Shown here: positions 1 through 8,800 of the stretch, in pieces
Layout: the number at the start of each line of letters is the position of its first letter
Position numbering within the stretch: position 1 is the stretch's first letter
NCBI GenBank assembly: GCA_016185145.1
Contig: JACPOB010000200.1
Span: 1-64,000 of the forward strand
DNA from: Rhodospirillales bacterium
GTDB lineage: Bacteria > Pseudomonadota > Alphaproteobacteria > Reyranellales > Reyranellaceae
DNA: 64,000 nt
Direction: 5' to 3'
Made by a program: the position numbers and the translations under genes
Notes under the pieces: model-generated
Seen by the model: only the letters and a program-made list of their open reading frames with translations
The model's database searches: none
Told to the model about the DNA's origin: nothing

Positions 1-1
1 C

Positions 2-124
2 GACGCACACAATGCCCAACCCAAACCCTTTCGCTGGACCAAGTCCGCCGATGATATTCTCGCCGCTATCAATCGATTCTGCCGGCGGACTCTCGACACA
101 CAGGCCGCTTTGCGGCGAACTTAG
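2..124 (+). pseudogene. IS630-family transposase, C-terminal end (cut by window edge)
   Basis: The first 40 codons are open from the window edge to a TAG at 122-124. They read like the C-terminal tail of IS630-family DDE transposases: the signature HNAQPKPFRWTKSADDIL is followed by an alternation of basic and hydrophobic residues (INRFCRRT). The catalytic part would lie left of the window, so I cannot tell whether the copy is intact. It marks this edge as a mobile-element border, in keeping with the antiporter fragment just to the right. Confidence 0.7.
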
Positions 125-135
125 GAATCAGGACA

Positions 136-432
136 CTAGTGCAAGGCAGTATACAGCGACGCCGTAGCGGCGATGGCAGCAAGCACGATCACGCCGGCGC
201 GCCAGCACATCTCCATGCGCGCCGCATGCCGGTCGTGATAGGCGAGCCAGTCGCGCACGAACTGTGGCGGCACGTCGGCCACGACCAGGCGGTCATCGGG
301 ATGATGGCATTCGTGGTCGGCGAACATCATGCGCACGTTGTTGGCGCCAATACGCTCGAGTTGGCAGTGCCATTCCCAAGCGTGCTCGCCGTTGGTCACA
401 CGATTCTCGAAAGGCAGTTTGTGCTGCACCAT
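136..432 (-). CDS. Small hypothetical protein with one C-terminal membrane helix
   Basis: A 98-residue protein I do not recognise. The start at 432 is chosen because GGAGG stands 6 nt upstream of the ATG. A longer in-frame start at 540 overlaps the stop of the antiporter remnant as TGATG, but the extra 36 residues look non-coding. The first 75 residues are polar and rich in His, Cys and Trp (HAWEWHCQ, DHECHHPDD). Residues about 77-95 form a hydrophobic helix (AGVIVLAAIAATASLYTAL), so it is probably tail-anchored with a cytoplasmic His/Cys-rich head. Metal binding is possible but is only inferred from composition. Confidence 0.5.
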   Translation of the reverse strand: MVQHKLPFENRVTNGEHAWEWHCQLERIGANNVRMMFADHECHHPDDRLVVADVPPQFVRDWLAYHDRHAARMEMCWRAGVIVLAAIAATASLYTALH

Positions 433-539
433 CACGGACCTCCATCGATCGGTGACCTCAGTGCAGCCGGAATCCTGGGCTCGCCCGTCAAGATCGTCAA
501 CGGTCAACAACGCGGGATCGGGCAGCGCCCCGCGACGCA

Positions 540-794
540 TCAGCCCTGGCGTCGCGCTTCGACCGCGACGGGTTGCGGCTCCGCCTCGCCTTCCGCCGTT
601 TCAGGCAAAAGATGGTGCGGCAGATAGAAGGCGTTGGCGATCAGCGTCGGCACCACGGCGCTGGCGACCACGGCCGCCACGAGGATGGAGTACTGGCTCT
701 GGTCGATCACGCCATGCGACAGGCCGAAGATCGTTTCAAAGGTGAGGCCCGTGGACATCACGAACGTGTGGCGTGACCGCCTGCTCGATCGCAT
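540..794 (-). pseudogene. CPA2-type cation/proton antiporter, C-terminal fragment
   Basis: Residues from about position 11 onward (FVMSTGLTFETIFGLSHGVI, then a DQSQYSILVAAVVASAVVPT stretch) match the last transmembrane helices and C-terminus of monovalent cation:proton antiporters of the CPA2 (KefB/NapA) family. The family is usually 380-600 residues and only about 75 are left. The sequence upstream of 770 does not continue the family in any frame, so the gene was cut by a deletion or rearrangement near 765-790, plausibly linked to the IS630 sequence at the window edge. It is not expected to function. Confidence 0.6.
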
Positions 795-856
795 GGCGCC
801 GTGACTGCGGCAACGGCTGGGACCGTAGCGCTGACATGGCGTTGTCCCGAAGCGGG

Positions 857-1627
857 CTACTCGACGAACGCCTTCTCCACCACGAACTCGCCCGGCACTG
901 TCGTGCTGCCCTCACTGAGGCCTGCGCCCTCGAGCAGCGCGCGGAGGTCGGCCAGCATCTGCATGCTGCCGCACAGCATGAAGCGGTCGTGCTCCCTGCC
1001 GATCGGCGGCAGGCCGACATCGCTCGCGAGGGTGCCGCTGGAGATCAGGTCGGTGATGCGGCCGCGGTTCTTGAACGGTTCGCGGGTGATGGTGGGATAG
1101 TAGACGAGCTTGTCGCGCACCATGTCGCCCAGGATCTCGTCGGCCGGCAGCTCGTCGGCGAGCTTGGAGCGGTAGGCGAGGTCGCGCACTTGGCGGCAGC
1201 CATGGACCAGGATCACCTTCTCGAAGCGCTCGTAGACCTCGGGATCGCGCACCAGCGACAGGAAGGGGGCGAGGCCGGTGCCGGTGCCCAGCAGGTAGAG
1301 GTTGCGGCCGGGCGTCAGGCTGTCGAGCAGCAGCGTGCCCGTGGCCTTGCCGCCGACCAGGACGGAGTCGCCAGGAGCGAGGTCCTTCAGCCGCGACGTC
1401 AGCTTGCCGTCCGGCACCTTGATGGAGAAGAATTCCAGCTCGTCGTCGTAATGGGCGCTGGCGATCGAGTAGGCGCGCAGCAGCGGCTTGCCGTCGATCC
1501 TGAGCCCGATCATCGTGAACTGCCCGCTGGCGAAGCGGAAGCCCTTGTCACGCGTGGTCCTGAAGCTGAACAACTCGTCGGTCCAGTGGTGGACCGATTG
1601 CACGATCTCGTTTCTCAACGCACTCAA
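857..1627 (-). CDS. fpr: Ferredoxin--NADP+ reductase
   Basis: FAD enzyme that moves electrons between NADPH and ferredoxin or flavodoxin in the cytoplasm. The TTG at 1627 is taken as the start because GGAGG lies 5 nt before it and it gives a 256-residue protein, the usual length of the bacterial (plant-type superfamily) Fpr; an ATG at 1726 would add 33 atypical residues. Visible motifs: SVHHWTDELFSFRTTRD at the N-terminus, the FAD motif RAYSIAS (about residue 50), the NADP-binding loop GTGTGLAPFLSL (about 115), the CGSMQM segment (about 218) and the C-terminal EFVVEKAFVE typical of the family. It is transcribed divergently from the helicase. In alphaproteobacteria this family serves oxidative-stress and Fe-S functions; no regulatory site is obvious here. 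Confidence 0.92.
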   Translation of the reverse strand: MSALRNEIVQSVHHWTDELFSFRTTRDKGFRFASGQFTMIGLRIDGKPLLRAYSIASAHYDDELEFFSIKVPDGKLTSRLKDLAPGDSVLVGGKATGTLLLDSLTPGRNLYLLGTGTGLAPFLSLVRDPEVYERFEKVILVHGCRQVRDLAYRSKLADELPADEILGDMVRDKLVYYPTITREPFKNRGRITDLISSGTLASDVGLPPIGREHDRFMLCGSMQMLADLRALLEGAGLSEGSTTVPGEFVVEKAFVE

Positions 1628-2027
1628 AACGCGCCTCCGCGAGCCCTGTGGCCCGCCTGTCATCGCTCGATTGTGGGGATTGGCGTCGGCTATGGGTGGA
1701 TATAACGCCCCGATCGAAAACGACAAGGGCGCGATTGGCCGCGGAGATTCTTTGCTGTCGGACAGGGGTTTCCCGACATTTTAGCCGCGTGAACGGCAAC
1801 TGGCCGAACATTTCTTTTGCCAAATCTGCCGTCGGTGCACGTTTCCAGCGGCCCCTGTCCCGCCCCTGGTCGGACGAATCGACTGAAAGTATCCACGGCC
1901 TGTGCGGCAGACAAATCCGCTCCCTCTGATAAGAGGAAAACCACGCCGCCGAAGTTCCCGTTGGCAAGCTGAGTGCATTTGCAACGAAATGCCAGGCGTT
2001 GACGCTCGGGCGGCAGATGAGGCGAGC
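1628..2027. other. Divergent intergenic region without recognised gene
   Basis: About 400 nt between the fpr start and the helicase start. It holds open frames on both strands, but they look like GC-driven shadows and match no family I know. Promoters for both divergent genes should lie here; I could not pick out a convincing -35/-10 pair or operator. Confidence 0.4.
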
Positions 2028-4469
2028 ATGCAGGCAGCGAAACCGACCACACGATCCAGTTCGACCCGGCCGTCCAGGGAGCGGAAGTTTTCGCGCATGC
2101 AAGCTCCGGCAGATCTATCGCCGCTGGACTGGCAGCGCGCGTTGCGACGCCAATTCGGGCAGGAGCAGTCGTTCGTCCTGGAGAACGCCGGTGCGGACCC
2201 GTTCTTCTCCGACTTCCGGGTCGGCAACCCGCAATCGAAATCCCGATATCGTGTGGCGATACGAGGGCTCCGGCCGGGCGACAATTTCTGTGCCTGCCCC
2301 GACTATGCCACCAACGAGCTCGGCACCTGCAAGCACATCGAGTTCACTCTTGCAGCCCTGCAGAAGAAGCGCGGCGCCAAGGCGGCCTTCTCGCGCGGTT
2401 GGCGCCCTTCTTATTCATCGATCTACCTGCGCTATGACGGCGTTCGGACCGTTCACTTCCGAGCCGGCAGCGATTGCCCGCCGAAGATGCTCGAGGCGGC
2501 CAGTCGGTTGTTCGACGACACCCACGGCGGCCGGCTCGACGAGCAGCACTTCGGTGAGTTGGATCGTTTCATCACCATGGCCGCCGAGGCTGGCCATGAC
2601 CTGCGCGCCTATGACGACGCCCTCGACTTCGTGGCCGGACGGCGCGACGCGATCCGGCGTGCCGAGACGCTCGATCGGCTGTTTCCGCGCGGCGCCGCGA
2701 GCCCGGCGATCGCGCGGTCGTTGAAAGCGCCGCTCTATCCCTACCAGGCCGAGGGCGCACTGTTTGCCGTGCGCGCCGGACGCGCGCTGATTGCCGACGA
2801 CATGGGCCTCGGCAAGACCATTCAGGCGATCGCCGCGATGGAAATCCTGGTGCGGCACTTCGGCGTGTCGCGGACCCTCGTGGTTTGTCCAGCATCGCTC
2901 AAGTATCAGTGGCAGAGCGAGATCGCGCGCTTCTGCGGCCGCGAGGCGCGCGTGATCGCTGGCAACCGGACGCATCGACGGAGGGATTTTGCCGAGGAAG
3001 ACTTTTGCAAGATCACCAACTACGAGAAGCTGCAGCCCGACCTCGAGCTCGTCGCCGATTGGGCGCCGGAGCTCGTGATCGTCGACGAGGCGCAGCGTAT
3101 CAAGAACTGGAATACCGTTGCGGCGCGGGCGCTGAAGCGCGTCGACAGCCCCTATGCTCTCGTGCTGACCGGCACGCCGCTCGAGAACAAGCTGGAGGAG
3201 CTGATCTCCATCGTCCAGTTCGTCGACCAGCATCGGCTGGGACCGACCTGGAAGCTGCTGCACGAACATCAGCAGAAGGACGAAGGCGGAAGGGTCACCG
3301 GATACAAGGGGCTGGACAGGATCGGCCAGACCCTGGCGCCGATAATGATCCGCCGCCGCAAGTCCGAGGTGCTGACCCAGCTTCCCGGCAGGCGCGACCA
3401 GACCGTGCTGGTGCCGATGACCGAGGCGCAGATGGACCTTCACCAGCAGAACGCCGACGTCGTAGCCAAGATCGTGCAGCGTTGGCGCCGCACGAAGTTC
3501 CTGTCCGATACCGATCGCCGGCGACTGACCTGCGCGCTGCAGAACATGCGCATGTCGTGCAACAGCACATACCTGCTCGACCAGGAGACCGACCATGGCG
3601 TCAAGGCCGACGAGTTGGCGGCGCTGCTCGACGACATGCTCGCGCAGCCTGAAACCGAGGTCGTGGTGTTCAGCCAATGGATGCGCACCCACCACATCGT
3701 CATCCGGCGGCTCGACCAGCGCGGCATCGGCTATGTCAGCGTCCATGGCGACGTGGCTTCGGACAAGCGTCCGGCGCTGGTGCAGCGCTTCCGCGACGAT
3801 CCCGATTGCCGCGTCTTCCTGTCGACCGATGCTGGCGCCACCGGCCTCAACCTGCAGCATGCTTCGGTCCTCGTGAACATGGACCTGCCATGGAGCCCGG
3901 CGGTCCTCGAGCAGCGCATCGCGCGCATCCACCGCATGGGACAGACGCGACCGGTCCAGATCGTCAACTTCGTCGCCAAGGGCACCATCGAGGAGGGCAT
4001 GCAGTCGGTGCTCAGCTTCAAGCGGTCGCTGTCGGCGGGCATACTCGATGGCGGCCTGGGCGAGGTCGCGCTCGGCGGCTCGCGCCTCACGCGCTTCATG
4101 AAGGAGGTCGAAAGCGTCACCGGCCGTATCGAGGAAAGCGAAGCGATCACGCCGGCCGAGGAGGCGGCAGGCTCAGGCGATGCAGCGTCGGAAGTCTCCG
4201 GCGCTGCCGCAGACGGAGGGGTGGACACGCCACGCGACGGCAGCGCCGATCCCTGGGCGGTGCTGCTGCAGGTCGGCTCGCAGCTCGTCTCGGCGCTCGC
4301 CTCGTCCAGCCCGGCTTCCGGAGCGCGGCATCCCTGGATCGAGCGCGACCCCACGACCGGCGCGAGCAGCCTCAAGATTCCGCTGCCGCCGCCGGACGCG
4401 GCGCGAAAGCTGGCCGATGCGCGGTCCGGACTTGCCGGCCTGTTGCGCGGCGGGAACGCCGGCATCTGA
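2028..4469 (+). CDS. SWIM zinc-finger SNF2-family DNA helicase/ATPase
   Basis: An 813-residue Swi2/Snf2 ATPase. The ATG at 2028 is chosen for its GAGG 5 nt upstream; an ATG at 2097 is the alternative. A SWIM zinc finger (CAC at 88-90, then CKH near 101-104) is followed by the helicase core: Walker A DDMGLGKT (about 256-263), the DEAQ box (353-356), LTGTPLEN (motif III), then the C-terminal lobe with VFSQW, STDAGATGLNL and the arginine-finger motif QRIARIHRMGQ. The last 140 residues are Ala/Gly/Ser-rich and probably disordered. Proteins of this type translocate on duplex DNA and remodel bound proteins. It converges on the Wadjet operon, whose jetD ends 78 nt away; a functional link to defence is only suggested by position. 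Confidence 0.88.
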   Translation: MQAAKPTTRSSSTRPSRERKFSRMQAPADLSPLDWQRALRRQFGQEQSFVLENAGADPFFSDFRVGNPQSKSRYRVAIRGLRPGDNFCACPDYATNELGTCKHIEFTLAALQKKRGAKAAFSRGWRPSYSSIYLRYDGVRTVHFRAGSDCPPKMLEAASRLFDDTHGGRLDEQHFGELDRFITMAAEAGHDLRAYDDALDFVAGRRDAIRRAETLDRLFPRGAASPAIARSLKAPLYPYQAEGALFAVRAGRALIADDMGLGKTIQAIAAMEILVRHFGVSRTLVVCPASLKYQWQSEIARFCGREARVIAGNRTHRRRDFAEEDFCKITNYEKLQPDLELVADWAPELVIVDEAQRIKNWNTVAARALKRVDSPYALVLTGTPLENKLEELISIVQFVDQHRLGPTWKLLHEHQQKDEGGRVTGYKGLDRIGQTLAPIMIRRRKSEVLTQLPGRRDQTVLVPMTEAQMDLHQQNADVVAKIVQRWRRTKFLSDTDRRRLTCALQNMRMSCNSTYLLDQETDHGVKADELAALLDDMLAQPETEVVVFSQWMRTHHIVIRRLDQRGIGYVSVHGDVASDKRPALVQRFRDDPDCRVFLSTDAGATGLNLQHASVLVNMDLPWSPAVLEQRIARIHRMGQTRPVQIVNFVAKGTIEEGMQSVLSFKRSLSAGILDGGLGEVALGGSRLTRFMKEVESVTGRIEESEAITPAEEAAGSGDAASEVSGAAADGGVDTPRDGSADPWAVLLQVGSQLVSALASSSPASGARHPWIERDPTTGASSLKIPLPPPDAARKLADARSGLAGLLRGGNAGI

Positions 4470-4477
4470 CTTATGCT

Positions 4478-4530
4478 CTTCCGGATCGCGCGCTCATGAT
4501 CATGAGCGCGCGGGACGCGCGGTCCGGAAG
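4478..4530. repeat. Extended palindrome between convergent genes
   Basis: A perfect 26-bp palindrome at 4487-4512, centred on TGATCA, is enclosed by the arms CTTCCGGA and TCCGGAAG. The same outer arms and the same CTCATG...CATGAG core recur at 16773-16838, so this is a dispersed palindromic repeat family rather than a private terminator. Lying between the convergent ends of the helicase and jetD, it could also stop transcription from both sides; there is no T-tract. Confidence 0.7.
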
Positions 4531-4547
4531 ACGATGAAGCGGCCTGA

Positions 4548-5813
4548 TTAGCGAGTCTCCAGGTCCGCCAATAGCGTTGCGGCCAGCGCCTCCTCGGCGA
4601 CGGCGATTCCCTGTTCGCGCATGGCGCCAGCCAACCCGTCATCCCAAAGAGCCTCGACGACGTTTTCATCGAGGCGCTGTGCAAGGCCGGTCGCGGCCCG
4701 AACGGCCGCGAGATAATCCGTCCCATTGAAGCGCCATGGCACCGCGTTGTGCTCGCGCATCACATGGTTGCCGATGCGCAGCCCCGGCCAATCGAAGTCT
4801 CCATGGTAGCAAAGCCGTGCCTCGGCGAGTGTGAGCTGGGCCAGCAGGGTGCGCTGGGCGGCGCCCGGCATGCCGTCGGTGCAGACCATCGGCGCGCAAT
4901 CGCGTCCCCAGCGGTCGGCTGCAATGGCGACCAGGTTGGGATTCTCGCACACGAAGACCTGGCGCCCGGCGACGTCCCAGGAAGGCGGCGAGCGCAACAA
5001 CGATCGCAGCGAAAGGTAGCAAGGCTCGCCGATGCGCCCACCGCTGCCGTCGGCCGACCTGATCGGCAGGTTCAAGTGCAGGGCCGGTCGCGCAAGCTGG
5101 TTGACGAGAACGCCGGCTCTCGCCCAGGTATCGCGGGCGCGTTCTGCGCTGCTGAGCAGCGGTGGCTGGCCGTCGTCGGGCTCGTCCTCGCGCTCCCGAT
5201 GCGGCTCGCCATGCCTACGCCAAGCCGCAAGCACCAGCGTCGCCACGGGCTGTCTGTTGTCGAGGGCATGGGCATCGCCCAGGACGCTCGCGGACAGCTG
5301 CGAACGCGCGGTTCCTTTCGCGGGCAGGTGGCGCAACACCGCTTCGGCGGAGCGGCACAGATCGCTTGCCCGCACGGCATCCTGCCGGGAGAGGCGCTTG
5401 AGCAGGCCCATACCCGCCGGCACCCGCAGCAGGCCGAGCAGATCGGGATGAGTGCAGCCATCGACGACAGCCGACCAGAGTGCTTCCAGCCTGAGGCTCG
5501 CCGTGGCGAGATGGGTCATCGGACCATCGAGCCGTTCGAGCGCGTCGCGCAGCGAGGTGGCGACGCCGGAGCGGCGCAGATTGCCGTCGAGCAGTTCGAG
5601 GTCGAATTGCAGAGACCTGGTGTAGCGCTGCGGACGCCCCAGCAGCGCTGCCAGGGCCGCATGTTCTTCTGCGGTGAGTCCATCCACGCGGATCAGCCCG
5701 ACGGCGCGATCGAGCGGCGCTCGCTCGAAACGCTGCCGCAGGCGCTTGCGCAGCAGGGCGAGATGCTCGCCGCCGAGCAGCCGCTGCAAGCGGTCGTCGA
5801 GCGGCGCGCTCAT
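4548..5813 (-). CDS. jetD: Wadjet JetD-type nuclease subunit (TIGR02679; DUF3323/DUF2399)
   Basis: A 421-residue TIGR02679-family protein, the last gene of the four-gene operon. In Wadjet systems JetD is the Toprim/topoisomerase VI-A-like nuclease that cuts plasmid DNA once the SMC complex has sensed it. The N-terminal two-thirds correspond to DUF3323. The C-terminal DUF2399 (Toprim-like) part shows VFVCENP with its acidic Glu at about 290, VCTDGMPG at about 310, and CYHGDFDWPGLRIGN with the metal-binding DxD at about 339/341, so the catalytic residues look intact. Its ATG overlaps the jetC stop as ATGA (5810-5813), so translation is coupled. In many members this family is fused or next to the SMC gene as seen here. 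Confidence 0.9.
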   Translation of the reverse strand: MSAPLDDRLQRLLGGEHLALLRKRLRQRFERAPLDRAVGLIRVDGLTAEEHAALAALLGRPQRYTRSLQFDLELLDGNLRRSGVATSLRDALERLDGPMTHLATASLRLEALWSAVVDGCTHPDLLGLLRVPAGMGLLKRLSRQDAVRASDLCRSAEAVLRHLPAKGTARSQLSASVLGDAHALDNRQPVATLVLAAWRRHGEPHREREDEPDDGQPPLLSSAERARDTWARAGVLVNQLARPALHLNLPIRSADGSGGRIGEPCYLSLRSLLRSPPSWDVAGRQVFVCENPNLVAIAADRWGRDCAPMVCTDGMPGAAQRTLLAQLTLAEARLCYHGDFDWPGLRIGNHVMREHNAVPWRFNGTDYLAAVRAATGLAQRLDENVVEALWDDGLAGAMREQGIAVAEEALAATLLADLETR

Positions 5814-8800
5814 GCCGGCGAGAATCGGCGATCCGGATCGGCGTCGCGCACCCTGGCCCGGCCATCCCAGGTCCAGCGCGAGACGAAGACGGCATCGATG
5901 CCTTCCTGCCGCTGGAGCTGACAGATGGCCACGCCGGGCAGCTCGGCGTAGCAGGCCCACTCGCGCTCGCTGGTGATGACGAAGTCGAGATCGAACTCGC
6001 GGATCAGGCCCATGCAGTGGGCGCGCGCCGCGTCGTCGATTCCGGCGAAGGCTTCGTCGAGCAGGATCAAGCGCGGCGCCAGGGCGTAGCTGCCTTGGGT
6101 GTAGAAGCTGGCGACCGCAGCGAACAGTGGGACCGTCAGGCCGAGCGCCCGTTCTCCGCTCGAAGCCGGACCGGACAGCTTGCGCCACTGTCCGTCCTGC
6201 CAGCGTTCGACGCGGAAGCGATGCCAGCGGCGATAGTCGAGGGCTCGGGCAAGTTGTTCGAGCAGGCTGCCGCCGTCTCTTCCTGCGCTCGAATCGGCGC
6301 GTTCGCGCTCCATGGCGATGCGTCGTTGCAGCATCGTTCCGACGACGCTTCGGTCGTCGGCCGACCAGAGATCGGCGCTGGTGTTCAGCAATCGCTTGCG
6401 CGCCACATCGAGGCCAAGGGGGGCGCCTTCCTCTTCGGCCAAGGGCTGCCACAGAAGCCGATAGCGGACGCCGGTCGAGGTCGGCCGCTTGTGCAGCTCC
6501 TTGTTGATGGCATCGAGCTGTCTTTCCGCTCCCATCAGCAGGCGCTGGATTTCGGCTGCGATCTCGGCCTGCAGATGGTTCTCCAGCACGGCTCGTTCAT
6601 TGGCCGTCAGCAGCTCGGAACGCTGGGCGATCTCGTCGGCGAGGCGTGCGGCGAGGCGATCCGGGCGTTCGGCGTGGTTCTGATAGATGATATTGACCAC
6701 GAGGCCCCAGTCGGTGGTCTCGGCCGGCGCCTGATGGCCGAGGGCGCTCAGCGCGCGCTGCAGCTCCGTCAGCTCCTCGTTGACCTGCCGTTGCACCCGG
6801 GTCCAGGCGTCGTCGTCGTCCCCGAGGTCCGACAGGAATTGCTCGATGCGGCGCGCCAGCGTGAGGGCCGGATCGATCGTCCAAGGCGTGGCGGTATCCG
6901 GCAGCTCGATATGCGGCAATGCCGATGACAGCAGGCCGGTCATCGCGAACTGTTGCAATCGCTGGATTGTCTGGGCACGCGCCGCTGTGCGCTCGTGCAG
7001 AGCGGCTTCCGCGGTCTCGGCCCGTGTACCGGTGACGGCGCGCGCCACGCTCGACGTGCGCAGGGCTTCGTCGGCGCGCTTCACGTCGCTTTCCGAGACT
7101 TCAACGGCAAGACGGGCCTCGGCCAGCTTGCGTTGCAAATCCTCGACCTTGGCGCCGACCGCCTCGCGCAGCGTCTCGTGCCGGGCTGCCGCCTGCTCCG
7201 CGTCGTCGCGCGCGGTCGCGAGCCGTGCTGCGGCCTTTGCCGCATCGTCGCGCGCCTGGTCCTCGAGCAGGCGCTGCCGCTGCAGCTCGGGCAGCGCGAG
7301 GCGCAGCTCGTGGATCGCCCTGACGAGTCGGGCCGACCCGTCGCGGTAACGGTCCAGCGCCGCTTCGACAGCCGGCAGCGCCGCCGGCGATTCGGGCAGG
7401 CGAAGGTCGGATGCGTCCACGGCAAGTCGTTCCCGTGCGGCCTTCAGGGCGTTCATCGCCTCGGCGCAGCGCAGGTCGGCCTCGGCCAGCCTTTCGCGGG
7501 CGCGCTGCACGTCGCGGGCGCAGGCGACGGCCATCGCATGGGCCGCTCGCAGGGCCTCGTCGGTGGGAGCCTGGCGCCATTCCTCGTCGGCTTGGCGGCG
7601 CTCCTGCGCGAGCCGATCGGCTGCGGCCTGCAGTTCCGCGAGCTCCTCCGCCAGGCGCTCCAGGCGCTCCGCGATCTCGGCGAGCCGTCGCTGACGCGCA
7701 GTCGCGCGGGCCGTGTGGCCGATATACGTCGCCACCGGCTTGGCCCAGGCTCCCGACAAGGCGCCGAGGCGAAACCGCCCGTCGAGCCCGATCCAGGCTT
7801 CGCTGTCGGCGACATCGTCGTCGGCGCAAGCGATTCCCGACAGCATCTGCTCGACCGTGCGGCGCGCGACCGCGACGCCCTCGGCCACGTCCGCCTGCAG
7901 CCAGTTCGCAAGCGAGAGGGAAAGCGGCCGCCGCTCGATCAGTTGCGTGTCGTGCAGCAGCGATCCGCCGTCGCCGGTCTGCAGCCGGCCGTCGGGGGTG
8001 ACCCAGGCATCGAGGAGACCCGCCGCCTCGAGAGCGGCTTCGAGCAGGGCGCGCTGCGGCGTCTGCACCTTGTCGCGGAAATCGACCAGCTGCCAGAACG
8101 GTGCTCCCGGGCGTCCGCTGCGCACATCCGTGCCACGCGTGTAGGGTGTCGGTGGCGCCAGGGAAATGCCGGCTTCGAGGCGCGTGCGTTCCTCTTCGAG
8201 GACGCGCTGCTCTTCCTCCAATGTCCGGCGCTGTCCGTCGAGCGCTGCGGCGCGTTCCGCGAAGCGCAGGTTTGCGCGCTGCTGTGCCGCCTGCAGCACG
8301 AGTCGAGCGGGATTGTCGCCCAGCAACGTCGCCACCCATTCGGCCAGAGCCGCGAGAGCTGCTGAGCCTTGGTCGGGCTCGATGACCAATTGATCGAGGG
8401 CGGCGCAGTGGCGTTCCCAGCCCGCCACCAGCGCCTCGCCCTGCTGCTCGACCTCGGCATCGGCGCCCGCGCGCTGTTGCGCCGCCGCTTCGACCTCGGC
8501 GTGCCGTTCGTCCTGGATTTGGCGCCGCTGCGCATGGGTTGCCTCGGCACGCTCCACGTCGGCATGGCGGCGGTGCAGCACGCCAATCTGCTCGCGCCGG
8601 CCGCGCACGAGATCTTCGAGCGCGACGCACGCGCTGTCGAAGTCGGCCGGCGACTGCTCGACAAGCGCAGCGGCCTCGATGCTCGCGAGCAGGCTGTCGG
8701 CATGCGCCGCGGTAACGCCCGCGGCCTCGGCATGGATCGCGCTTTCCCGGCGTGCGTCAACCACCCGATGCTCGGCATGCCGGGCACGCTCGGCAATGTG

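Noticed and set aside
2415-3932. Long antisense open frame (about 505 codons) over the helicase gene
   Set aside because: It mirrors codon positions of the SNF2 gene in GC-rich DNA, has no ribosome-binding site, and its product is Arg/Gly/Leu/Asp-rich low-complexity sequence without any domain.
6953-8630. Several long plus- and minus-strand frames inside jetC
   Set aside because: They arise from the repetitive Ala/Arg/Glu codons of the coiled coils; jetC itself has full SMC motifs, and the alternatives have Arg/Ala/Pro-rich chance composition.
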